NCBI GenBank assembly: GCA_014529385.2
Contig: CM043969.1
Span: 30,522,946-30,586,945 of the forward strand
DNA: 64,000 bases
From: Adiantum capillus-veneris
Taxonomy: Eukaryota > Streptophyta > Polypodiopsida > Polypodiales > Pteridaceae
Direction of reading: 5' to 3'
Shown in pieces: positions 21,111-30,375 of this stretch. The translations under genes were made by a program, and so were the position numbers. The notes beneath the pieces were generated by a model. The model was not told where the DNA came from, did not search any database, and worked only from the letters and a program-made list of their open reading frames with translations. Every line of letters begins with the position of its first letter. Position 1 is the first letter of the stretch.

Positions 21111-22750
21111 CTACCTGTACACATGTGGGCCCCACGTAACCACCTGGCTCTGAAAAATGGGCAATTCTTTATTTGATGCACCATGCATGTATATGTACAT
21201 ATGCGCAATCCCTTGCTCCAAAAAACTCCTGACAACGTCTGTCCTTGCGGTTTTTGGACTGGGCTCTAGGAGAGGCTTGTGATACTGAGGTGTGTCTCCT
21301 CTTGTTGTCTTTCTGGACCTCCATGGGGGCTGGGCCAGTCTTAGCCATATTCTTTTGTCCAGGGGAGATGTTCTCGTTGTTGGGCTCATTGCTGGTGGAG
21401 GACTTGTTAAGGTCACGGCCTGTAGCACTTGCCTTTCAAGCCTTGAATCTGCATCCTCTTCTTCTTCTGAGTCAGGGTCAATAGACTCTGCCACATTAGA
21501 ATCTTCCCACTCTGACAGTGATGCGAGTAGGGCGAATCTGTTGGGGCCCCGAGCTTTTCCCTTGTCCAGTTGAGCTTTACGAGCTATTGGTTTCTCTGGC
21601 TTCGGGGGTTGCGGTGGGAAACTGGGGGGGGGGGGGGGGGGGGGGGGGGTGCCTGAGTGTTACCCTTATTGTGGGCAGAGCTAGGAGATACATGATCATC
21701 TGGTTTAGGGTTCTTTTTGGGGCAATCCCTAACAAAATGCCCCTTCGTTCCACAATGGAAACAAGCGTTTGGAAGGTATGTGTAGTTTAATGGTTGTTCA
21801 AAGCACTCTCCGTCATCTAGGGCAATTACCATGGATTGGGGGAGCTCTACTTTAATATCCATTTCAATGAGGGACTATGGGTGCCATGCCGGGATACAAT
21901 CCCCTCTAGGTGTGCCCCCTAAAACTTTGCCTAGTTGAGCCCCTATGGCTCTAAGATGGTTATGATAGTGTAGGGGAACGTTCGAAAACTCCACCCAAAC
22001 TGGGAAGTGGTTGAGGGCATCGCTCTCGTCTTTGTAGTCTTTATTCCATTTGAATAGGCAAAGGGGGGTCACTCGCAACATCCATTGGCCTGTGCTTAGC
22101 ACACGGAAAGCCATGTCTATGGTTTTAAACGCAAACACATATTGTTTTTGGGGAGGGCCTATATGGTCTCGACTTCTGCTCCTATTGCCCCCCATTGGTT
22201 TTGAATCCACCCGCGTAGAACATCTGCTAGTGGGCGAGGAACAGCAAGAAGACCTATCAGGGACTTGTTTTCCAAATCAATTTGAGTTTTTCTAACCTAA
22301 AGAGCAGGCAGAATAGCATACGGCTTATCGTCTCCATTCGGTTGACCGCCTCCTACAGCAGCACCAATGCATCCTCCCTGTTGAGGGACTGTGGCAGGGC
22401 CATGGGTGGCTGGAGTGGCAGGGCCTTCAACAAAACCCAAAGGGCCACCTGCATGTTGAGGGGGAGTTGGTTGCTGGGAGAAGAAACTGAAGTCATGTCG
22501 TAGCAGCCTTGTGGCTTCAAGTTTCTCTACACTCCCGATGAGGGGGATGTGATGATTGATGCCGTGGAGAAGGGAAGTAGCTAAAGGGTTGTGTGGGGAA
22601 AAAGTGCTTGGGTTGAATTCGTAGAGGCCTCCTCCATGCAAGAAAAAGGAAATTATTTTGCACGAGTGCTTGGTAGGGGAGCGCGCCAGAGGCCCAGATA
22701 TTGAGGGGTCTTGAGCCAGTGCTTTGATGGGGTGAGATGACGGGTGAAGT
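21111..22750 (-). pseudogene. LINE-1 ORF1 (DUF4283-like plus CCHC knuckle)
   Basis: RNA-binding ORF1 of a plant L1. From its N-terminal side: a Pro/Gly-rich leader (22.64-22.30 kb); SLIGLLAVPRPLADVLRGW (about 22.20-22.26 kb); the DUF4283 core with FAFKTIDMAFRVLSTGQWM and HFPVWVEFSNVPLHYHNHL (22.14-21.96 kb); the knuckle ACFHCGTKGHFVRDC (C-x2-C-x4-H-x4-C) near 21.74 kb; a poly-Pro stretch coded by the G26 tract; and a GPNRFALLASLSEWEDS tail near 21.5 kb. Stops between segments. This would package LINE RNA with ORF2. Confidence 0.85.
21624..21649 (-). repeat. G26 homopolymer
   Basis: Twenty-six consecutive G on the plus strand. On the LINE sense strand it reads as a proline run after the CCHC knuckle. 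Confidence 0.9.
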
Positions 22751-22800
22751 CATCTCACCTGGGGCGTGAAGGATGCTGCCGAACGGGACAGGTGCTTAGG

Positions 22801-23059
22801 ACATTGCTAATCTCATGACATTGCTAGGGTTCCCAGAAATTGTTTTTCCTTTCCCAGAAATATGCGAGAGTGTTGAAAATGATTTACATCAGCTTGGACT
22901 AAAAGCAGTGCTCGCTGAGCATGAGGTGGTGGTGGTGCGTGTGTCATTTTCCCCTCTTGGTAGAGCTTTTGAAACAACAGGATTCATTTAATTGTTTAAT
23001 ATAGCTCACACTGTGTCACATGCTTTTCGTACTCAGAGCGTGCTAAACAGTGCCTCCCT
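22801..23059. other. No gene seen at the LINE-1 / PPR junction
   Basis: Short stretch between the fuzzy LINE 5' end and the first PPR-like codons. A duplicated TTCCCAGAAAT occurs at about 22830 and 22853. Nothing else supported. Confidence 0.35.
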
Positions 23060-26000
23060 TAATCCAAGAACCTCTCTCTAGTGGAACAATAACGATGTAG
23101 TACTAGAAGCTGATGGGCAAGCAACTCCTCCTACATCCTTATGGGCCAGAAAGCTTTGGTGTGTTTTCAGTCCTCTCTCCAGATGCAATCAGCTATGCAT
23201 CCATCTTGAAGGTCTACAAGGCAAGTATCCAGATGCATCTTGCACCTTGAAGGCCAATACCTTTCCACAAGACATTGACATGGATGAGAGTATGTATGCT
23301 CGATATGTATGTTGAATGTGATGCCCTCATCAAAGCATGTAAGTTCTTGATGGGCATCCTTTCTGGGATGTCTCTTGTAGTGCTTTGATTGCAGGGTATA
23401 CTCAACATGGCTCTGGCAAGGAAGCCTTGGGTTCTTTTCACAAGATTCGAAGCAAAGACCTGCAAGCACTTTGAAAGCCTCCCCCGGATGAGATAATTCA
23501 TGATGAGAGTGCTATAGTCAAGGGTTGTTCAAAAAGTTCAAGATACAATGCCTGCCAATTGTCATGTGCTTGAGAAAGCAAGAAAACTACTTGAGAAGCT
23601 TCCGGTCCAAAATGTCGTCTCTTGGAATGCACTGATTGAGGGATATGCCCAACAACCACTGAGCTAGCAAGATCTCGACTGTTTTCAGCAGGTGCAAAGC
23701 AAAGGCCTCCCTCCAAATGCAACCACATAAGCGTGCATCTTGAAAGAACACAAGAGACTGGTTTGGGCTTAAAAATTTACTCTAATATTGTTAGTAAGGG
23801 GATGTTGCAAAAAACTGCCATGCTTGGCAATGCCTTGGTCGATATGTATGCCAGATATGGTGCTCCTATGTGGGATGACATCTTTTGGAACGTACTGATT
23901 GCAGGATATGCCCAACATAGTTGAGTTTTTTTCCAAAGTCTACTATGGAAAAAGTGTGTTGATATTCAAGTCCACAGGAATTGACTATCACTTTTTCAAG
24001 CAGCCCTAATGTATATCTCCTTTAGAGCTTTTTTCAACTCTTGATATTTATTTTTCGCTCAACTCAGGTCGGGACTCGGGTCAGGTTGTTTATAGAACTT
24101 GTCGTGCTTCGGAATGCCTTGATCGATATGTATGCTGAATGTGGTGCACTTCAGAAAGTGCAAAATGAGATTAAGGAGCTTATTGCCCCAGTGCATTGAT
24201 TGCAAGATAAGCGCATCAGTAGCCGGGCCAGAAATCTCTTGGCTCTTTTCACAGGATTCGAAGCGAGGACCTCTCTCCAGAAGCAATCACAAATGTGTGC
24301 GTCTTGAAGCCATGTGTGTGTACACAAGATGCAGATATGGGCTTAAAATTTTGCTCTAGTACTATTAGTAAGGGGTTGCGGAAAAAACCTGTAGGGCTTG
24401 GTAATGCCTTGGTTGATATGTACGCCAAATGTGGTGCTCCAGTGCGGGATGTCGTCTTCTGGAATGCACTGATCACAGGATATGCCCGACAAGGCCAGGA
24501 AGCTATGCGTTGTTTTGAATAGGTGCGAAGCAAGAGCCTTTCTCCAGATGCTATCACCTATCACCTATGTATGGATCATGCGGGCATGTGGCTTGAGGCA
24601 AGATGCTCTATAAAAGAGATCGCGTGCTTGGAACCGCCTTCGTTGATACGTACGCAAAATGTGGGACACTTCAGCTAGGGCTTTTTCGAAAAGTTGTCGT
24701 GCTCCTTGGTCGATACGTATGCTGAATGTATTGCACTTTAGAAAGAAAAAAACGTGATTGCAGAGCTTCTACTCCCGAATGCCATCTACTACAGTACATT
24801 GATTGTGAAAATGTACGCCAACACTTCAGATATAGTTGTTTCAAACAATTTCCACGCTTGGCAAAGCCTTGGTCAAGACATATGCTAAATGTGGTGCACT
24901 TCAAAAAGCACAAAACGTGGCTATGGATCTTCCTGTCCGGAATGCCATCTCTTGGAGTGCATTGATTGCTGGATATGCGCAACAGAGCAGGGCCGAAAAT
25001 CTCTAGTGAGGGAATCTCTCTAGATGCAATCACATAAGAGTGCATCTTGCGAGGGCCTCTCTCTATATGCAATCACATAAGCGTGCATCTTGAAGGCAGA
25101 CTACACATTGTTGTGGGCTTAAAAGTTCACTCCGATATTGGTAGTAAGGGGCTGGTGGAAAAAAATGCCATGCTTGGCAATGACTTGGACGATATCTTTG
25201 CTAGATGTGGTGCTCCTGTGCGGAATGCCGTCTTTTGGAACATACAGATTGCAGGATATGGCCACTGGGCTGTTTTCAGCAGGTGCAAAGAATGAACTTT
25301 CTCTAGACACTATCACCTACGTGTGCATCTTGCAGGCATGTGGCTCTATGCAAATTGATTTAAAAAAGAGATAGCATGCTTGGATTTGCCTTGATCGATA
25401 TGTATGCCAGATGTGGGATATAAAGCTCTTGGTTTTTTTGATCACATTCAAAGCGAGGGCCTCTCTCCAAATGTAATCACATACGCGTTCATCTACAAGG
25501 CATGTGTCTCTACGGAAGATGCTCATATGGGCTTAAAAATTCATTCTGATGTTCTTGGTCATGGGTTGCTGCACAAAATTGTTGTGCCTGGCAATGCCTT
25601 CGTTGATATGTATACCAAATGTGGTGCTCTTGTGCGGAATGTTGTCTTTTGAAATGCATTGATTGCAAGATATGCCCGACAACGGCTAGGCCAGGAAGCT
25701 ATGGTCTGTTTTGAACATTTGCAAAGCGAGGGCCATTTCCAGGCGCTATCACCTACATGTGCATCTTGCAAGCATGTGGCTCTATGCAAGAGGCTCTCCA
25801 AAAGAGATGGAGTGCTTGGCACTACCTTTGTTGACACGTATGCCAAATGTGGGACACTTTTAGTAGGGCTTTTTCATAAAATTGTTGTGCTTGGCAACGG
25901 CTTGGTCAATTGTTAGTTAGGGGTTGTTGCAAACAATTTCCATGCTTGGCAATGCCTTGATCGATATGTATGCCAGATGTGGTGCTCCTGTGCGGGATGT

Positions 26001-26196
26001 CGTCTTTTAGAACGCACTAATTGCAGGGTATGCCCAACAATGGCTCGGCCAGCAAGGTCTGGGATTTTTTTAGCACATGCAAAGCGAGGGCATTTCTCCA
26101 ACCTTTCTCCATACGCTAACACCTACGTGTGCTTTTTTTAGCACATGCAAAGCGAGGGCCTTTCTCCAACCTTTCTCCAGACGCTATCACCTACGT
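23060..26196 (+). pseudogene. Degenerate PPR array, segment 1
   Basis: Long run of pentatricopeptide motifs in shifting frames. The best-preserved part, 24295-24522, reads DADMGLKFCSS, VGLGNALVDMYAKCGAPV and FWNALITGYARQGQ. Recurring signatures are MYAxCGA (near 23850, 24130, 24417, 24650, 24880, 25195, 25610, 25840, 25970), xNALIAGYAQ and LSPDAITYxCILKAC. PLS-type PPR proteins bind organelle RNA, and those with a C-terminal DYW domain edit C to U. No DYW motif is visible. Stops or shifts occur in nearly every repeat. The right end is cut by insertion of NA-1 in the ITYV|CILKAC region. Confidence 0.85.
26071..26196 (+). repeat. Local tandem duplication in the PPR remnant
   Basis: About 66-bp unit repeated (AGCACATGCAAAGCGAGGGC near 26071 and 26138), running into the NA-1 insertion point. 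Only one copy would be expected in a normal PPR repeat. Confidence 0.8.
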
Positions 26197-28145
26197 TGGT
26201 GCAGCCAAAGTGTGTCGACTCTAGATGGTGTGTCGACTCTAGATGGTGGCATGGACAGGTGTGTACAGGCAAGCAAAGGCATGGCAAAGGACTAAAGCAA
26301 CTACTAGGAAGATCTGGGAATGGCAGGTGGCAGCAGAAGTGTATGCATGATGCGGCTTATAGGCTAGGGAATGCTCCATAATGGGCTCATTGGGGTAGCA
26401 GGTGAAGGAGATGCAAAGTGCACCCTTTGGGTCCATAAATGAAGAGCTTGAAGTGTTGAAGGAGCAGGTCCAGATGGCTCATCAAACCGAGCTACGGAGC
26501 CCAACTTAGGGAAGGTTAAAGTTTTGGTGGTTTCCAGATTTTTTCCGGATAGGGCAGTTGGGGACAGGTGGACCGGGCTGATGTCAATGCATACATGTGT
26601 AGAGCTCAATTCATGGATCCTACCCGTCTTTTCAGATTGCAGATCGGAGCCATGGTTTGCAAGATATGATCATTTGAAGTTTTCCCAGGGGCTGGGTCTG
26701 AGCCCACTTGGCCGCATTGGAGAGTGTGCCTTCTCGAATCTTTTGAGCCTCGACAAAGTTCTATAGCGGAGTGTACATTATACGGAGCTAACAGGAAGAG
26801 ACTGTATGCCAAACGGAGTCCGAAGAAAGAAGTTATGGAAGTCGGAAGCTGGGGTACCTTTGCCCAAAATTGTTTGCAAATGATTTTTTCCATTTTTGAA
26901 GGCCTAGATTCGAGGATGCCGAGAAGTCAAAGAGCAGATACAGAGAGGGTCATTGTAGCCGGAAAGATGGAGTTTCAGTCGGTGTTTGCGGCTTGGCAGA
27001 AGGAGGTGGGAGCAAAAAATGGGAGGCAGACAAAGGCAGGCTAAAAACATTTTTTTGTTGTAAAAAAAGAGGGTTTTTTTTTTGTCTTTTGAAGGCCTTA
27101 AAAGGCAGTGGGGCTGCGGAGCCACCACGTGGCAAGGCTATGATCCCATATGCGCAGTAGTGGGGCAGAAGGCTGTGGTATAAAGCCTAGGCCGAGAGGC
27201 CCATTGGGTATGTAACAAGGGCGTGGAGAGCTCTTGGAGCTCCTTGGCCATGGCGCGTGGGTGTGGCTCTGAACGCGGCGCTGTCTTGGCCGAACGTGGC
27301 GCTGCACTGGCGATAGCCGGAGATTTTGGTGGCAATGGCTGGTGGTGCTGGGAGGCGGTGGCGCCCGTGGGCGGCCGCATGGCGGTGTGATGGTGCATTT
27401 CGGTGATGATGTGGAAGGGGTGTTCCCACGGCCCATGGGGTAGGAGGAGAGGGGCATTAGGGACATCGCTATTGCCTCCCCCCCTCGTGTAAGGGAAAGG
27501 TCCCACAGTAGCATGCAAGGAGAGCGGGAAGGAGAGTCCGAGAGCAGTCAAGTGGACAAATGCAAGGCCAAGAGAGGAGGAAGTCCGGCCGGCCAAATTG
27601 AGCGGACCAAAGCCCAGTGTGCACACCATGCAAAGCTTTCCAAAGTAAACTAGGACAAGTGTTGGCAATGCAAGTTAATGCTAAATAGAACTCCAAATGA
27701 AGTGCACGACATGGAAGACTCACCCATTTTTTCTTTTTTGGGGCTCCTAGGCACACCCCTATAAAAGGAGGTTTTTGTTCATTTTTTAGGGTCTTTTGAC
27801 CAGTTGGCTTTTTTGCCTGTGTGTGTGATTGGAACCTTTGAGCTTGTGATTTGCTAAGCTTGCCATTGAAGCTACATACATCGGTTGTAGTACTCTCTAT
27901 GTAATAATACCACTCACTTGCCCCAATCTCGTGTGTTGCTTCTCCCCATCCCCCTCCTTTACTCTCGCTCTACGTGTGTTGGCCATTGCTTGCGGAGGGT
28001 TCGCCTGCAGCTCGAGAGGTGTTACCAAGAGGGCAGATTAGGAGTGTCTTGTGATTTGGAAGGGTGATTTGAGCAGTGTGGGTGTTTTTGTGTTGTGGGT
28101 GTTTTTTGCAAGTTGTGAGGTAGTTGTTTTGTATGCTCCATCTTT
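26197..28145 (+). repeat. NA-1 5' LTR
   Basis: Starts TGGTGCAGCC. An 18-bp tandem duplication (TGTGTCGACTCTAGATGG twice, 26211-26246) is absent from the 3' LTR. It matches the 3' LTR up to TTTTGTATGCT, then passes through CCATCTT to the primer site. The 3' LTR has about 132 further bases there, so this copy has a terminal deletion or the other a terminal gain. Confidence 0.8.
27760..27767 (+). promoter_or_regulatory. NA-1 5' LTR TATA box
   Basis: TATAAAAG within CCTATAAAAGGAGG, about 385 bp before the primer site, a plausible position for LTR transcription start. Confidence 0.6.
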
Positions 28146-28163
28146 TGGTGCCCCCAGTGAGGA
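28146..28163 (+). other. NA-1 primer-binding site
   Basis: TGGTGCCCCCAGTGAGGA, differing at one base from the Tat-like element B site TGGTGCCCCCACTGAGGA. Primer tRNA not identified. Confidence 0.65.
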
Positions 28164-28267
28164 GCTGTCTGATGCTCTAGGTTGCGGTTCGAAGTGGTGT
28201 TTTTTTAGCCAACAAAGCGGTTGGTGGATGGTCAAGATAATTTATGGTCGAGGTTAAAGCTGACAAA

Positions 28268-28587
28268 GATGGTGGAGCCAGGTTTTGGCCCCATCTTTAT
28301 GGGCGTCGAAGATCCTGAGGATTGGTTAGGAGATTTCAAATTATGGTTGTTGTCTCGATGTGTATGTCGACGGATTCAAAAAGGTTACAGATGGTGCCGC
28401 TGTTGATGTAAGGTAAAACAAAGGTGTGGTTCGATGGCTTAGAGAGCAGTGATCGAGAAACATGGCAAAGGTTGCAGAGTCAGTTTTTGGAGAGGTTTCG
28501 AGAGGTGATTACGGCAGAAAAAACCGGTGCAAGGTTGAAGGCGGTACTCCATGATGTAAGTAAAGATTTCTCAGCAGTTTGAAGCTT
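28268..28587 (+). pseudogene. NA-1 gag-like remnant
   Basis: Reads MVEPGFGPIFMGVEDPEDWL, then after a stop and frame change KVWFDGLESSDRETWQRL followed by QFLERFREV. The spacing of Trp, Leu and Phe (W..L....W..L...F...F) resembles the Retrotrans_gag domain. It would have coded for the capsid-type protein. No CCHC knuckle follows. Confidence 0.6.
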
Positions 28588-28634
28588 GTTGGAAGCAGTT
28601 AGAGATTGCGACTGGGGTCAAAAGAAATCAATCT

Positions 28635-29153
28635 TTGAAGTTGTCAAAGCTGTTAGAGTGCTTGCATCTGAGGATTAGAGAAAATGTCAAAGATGGTGCC
28701 GATACCTATGAAGACATGGTCTATTTGGCAAAGATAAAGAGTAGAAAGGTGAAGCGGAAGTTGGAGTTGGGAATGCTAAAGCTAGTAGATTATATGCCTG
28801 TTGTTGCGGAGGTAGCGAAGTGCTCTTTGGTCCAACCAAAGATGATTCCAATGGTGCAAAATGCAAGGCCTGTTGAGGTAAGACCTACTATTGGTTATGT
28901 TCCTTGGAGGTTTCTAGTTTGTGATGTGCATGTGTCGAGGGTGGAAGAGCTTGTCAACGAGGAGAAGCTCCATGTCGACGTGAACCAAGATGCAAAAGTG
29001 GTAGCAGATGTGGAGGTTCCAGTACGGATTGAAGAGGTAAAGCATGGTCTTGTTGAAAGTTTGCATGAAAAGGGAGCAGAATGCAATCGAGATGCAGATA
29101 CCAAGGGTTCAGAAGCTGATGGAGAAAGTTTGCAAAGCGGTAGAGATGGTTAA
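28635..29153 (+). CDS. NA-1 open frame 1, function unknown
   Basis: 172-codon open stretch without a clear ATG start. N-terminal part basic and helical in composition (ENVKDGADTYEDMVYLAKIK), C-terminal part rich in Glu, Asp and Val. Not recognised. It may continue the gag region or a later domain. It is followed by further acidic open frames after a single stop, so it could be part of a once longer ORF. Confidence 0.4.
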   Translation: MKLSKLLECLHLRIRENVKDGADTYEDMVYLAKIKSRKVKRKLELGMLKLVDYMPVVAEVAKCSLVQPKMIPMVQNARPVEVRPTIGYVPWRFLVCDVHVSRVEELVNEEKLHVDVNQDAKVVADVEVPVRIEEVKHGLVESLHEKGAECNRDADTKGSEADGESLQSGRDG

Positions 29154-29159
29154 GCTTTT

Positions 29160-29384
29160 GTGGAGCAGCAAGTGGATGCAGATGCTGATACGAAGTCGGT
29201 ATATGATGCCGATGTTGATGATGATACAAGCTCGATTAGCTGGGAGACAAGGAAGGAGAATAATGCGGATGAGTATACATCCTATGAAGAGGAGACGGAA
29301 TCTGATGAACCCGAACTGATAGAGGTAAAGCTGCCCTCTTATATGTTTGATGATATGGTGATAGCACATGTGCAAGAAGAGTAG
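29160..29384 (+). CDS. NA-1 open frame 2, acidic
   Basis: 75-codon strongly acidic stretch (DADADTKSVYDADVDDDTSS, ESDEPELIEVKLP) in a frame just after open frame 1. Not recognised. The acidic bias matches NA-2. Confidence 0.4.
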   Translation: MEQQVDADADTKSVYDADVDDDTSSISWETRKENNADEYTSYEEETESDEPELIEVKLPSYMFDDMVIAHVQEE

Positions 29385-29402
29385 GGAACAGAGCAAGCCG
29401 AA

Positions 29403-30233
29403 GTGCTTGATGAAAGCCAAGAGGCACGGTCTAGACCTACGGATGATGAAGTGCAGGTGAAGGTGGTGTGTGGTGCCATGCTAATGGCAGTGCTGATGAA
29501 AGTAGCGGTGGAATGTGTCGTGGTGGTGCAGCAGATGCACCATTTTGCCAAGAGAGATAAAGCGGCCGTCTCTATGGAGGAACTTGAGATGGATGCGGTA
29601 GAGAACGAGTTTCTCTCTTCCTTAGAGGAGCCTGAGGCAGCGGTAGAAGAGGTAATTGACGAACAGGAGATTGAATCTGGACAGAAGGAAGTGCTGAGCG
29701 ACCTTGAAGGGCCGATCGATGATGAAGGGCTTGATGACAGTGTAAGTGAGTTCGAAGAGGAGGTGCAAGAGAGCATGAAGCCAGTGCAAGAGATGTGTTC
29801 TATGGCATATGGAGGAGGTTCCCAGGATGTGTCCAAGCTTTCAAAAGAGATATGCAACCCATGGTTGAAAGGTATGCTTGTAAGTACAACTATGCAGTAT
29901 GTTATCCGTCACATACATGGTTCCTTTGAGAGGAGCTCTACTTTACATGGCTGGGAGGGAGGGTTAGAAGTGTTGGTTTGTATAGATGATGTGGTTGCAG
30001 AACCAGTTCTTTCGGTTGGTTCAAGTAATCTGTTTGCAGATCCATATAGGTTGATGAGGCAAGATGATTTCCGGAGAGGTGCTAAAGTGCTATGGGCCTT
30101 TTGTGTGCATGGATGGCTACGTGCTTGGGTAGGGCACTATTGGAGGTTGTTACAGATGGATGAAAGTGAACAGATCGAGGTGTTTGATCTAGGTGGAAGC
30201 TATGTGATGCAGGGGGTGGGGCAACCCACTTGA
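29403..30233 (+). CDS. NA-1 open frame 3, acidic
   Basis: 277-codon open stretch starting at a GTG. Middle third is dense in Glu/Asp (SSLEEPEAAVEEVIDEQEIE, DSVSEFEEEVQESM). The C-terminal third is more hydrophobic with aromatic clusters (LWAFCVHGWLRAWVGHYWRL). It ends about 120 bp before the polypurine tract. I recognise no protease, RT or integrase motif. It occupies the position where pol or env-like genes normally lie. Whether it was ever translated is unknown. Confidence 0.45.
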   Translation: MLDESQEARSRPTDDEVQVKVVCGAMLMAVLMKVAVECVVVVQQMHHFAKRDKAAVSMEELEMDAVENEFLSSLEEPEAAVEEVIDEQEIESGQKEVLSDLEGPIDDEGLDDSVSEFEEEVQESMKPVQEMCSMAYGGGSQDVSKLSKEICNPWLKGMLVSTTMQYVIRHIHGSFERSSTLHGWEGGLEVLVCIDDVVAEPVLSVGSSNLFADPYRLMRQDDFRRGAKVLWAFCVHGWLRAWVGHYWRLLQMDESEQIEVFDLGGSYVMQGVGQPT

Positions 30234-30356
30234 AGGTTTGGCAATAGGGTGCAATAAAACAATGTACATATGGTTTTTTAGTTTTCTCATAGTGTGTGCC
30301 AGGTTTTGCAGTTTTCAGTGGAAAAAAGCTTTTATGTGGTTGAGCATGAATGCTCA

Positions 30357-30369
30357 ACAGGGGGGTGGG
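30357..30369 (+). other. NA-1 polypurine tract
   Basis: ACAGGGGGGTGGG six bases before the 3' LTR start. Confidence 0.65.
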
Positions 30370-30375
30370 CAATGA

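Larger units (their letters stand above)
13246..22800 (-). mobile_element. LINE-1: near-complete plant L1-type LINE with nested insertions
   Basis: Minus-strand L1-clade LINE. From its 5' side (right) it has ORF1 with a DUF4283-like domain and a CCHC knuckle (about 22.7-21.1 kb), ORF2 with APE endonuclease (19030-18180), RT (18098-15928 with gaps), post-RT region (15150-14200) and zf-RVT (14199-13763), then a poly(A) (plus-strand T run near 13246-13256). Three foreign elements interrupt it: 15155-15927, 16628-17564 and 19043-20769. Multiple frameshifts and stops make it inactive. The 5' end near 22.8 kb is approximate; I did not find a convincing target duplication. Confidence 0.8.

Noticed and set aside
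24295-24522. Functional PPR gene
   Set aside because: Only single motifs are open; stops and frameshifts occur in nearly every repeat and no C-terminal E or DYW domain is seen.
28635-30233. Host gene for an acidic nuclear protein
   Set aside because: It is bounded by a primer site, polypurine tract and matching LTRs, so it belongs to the LTR element NA-1.
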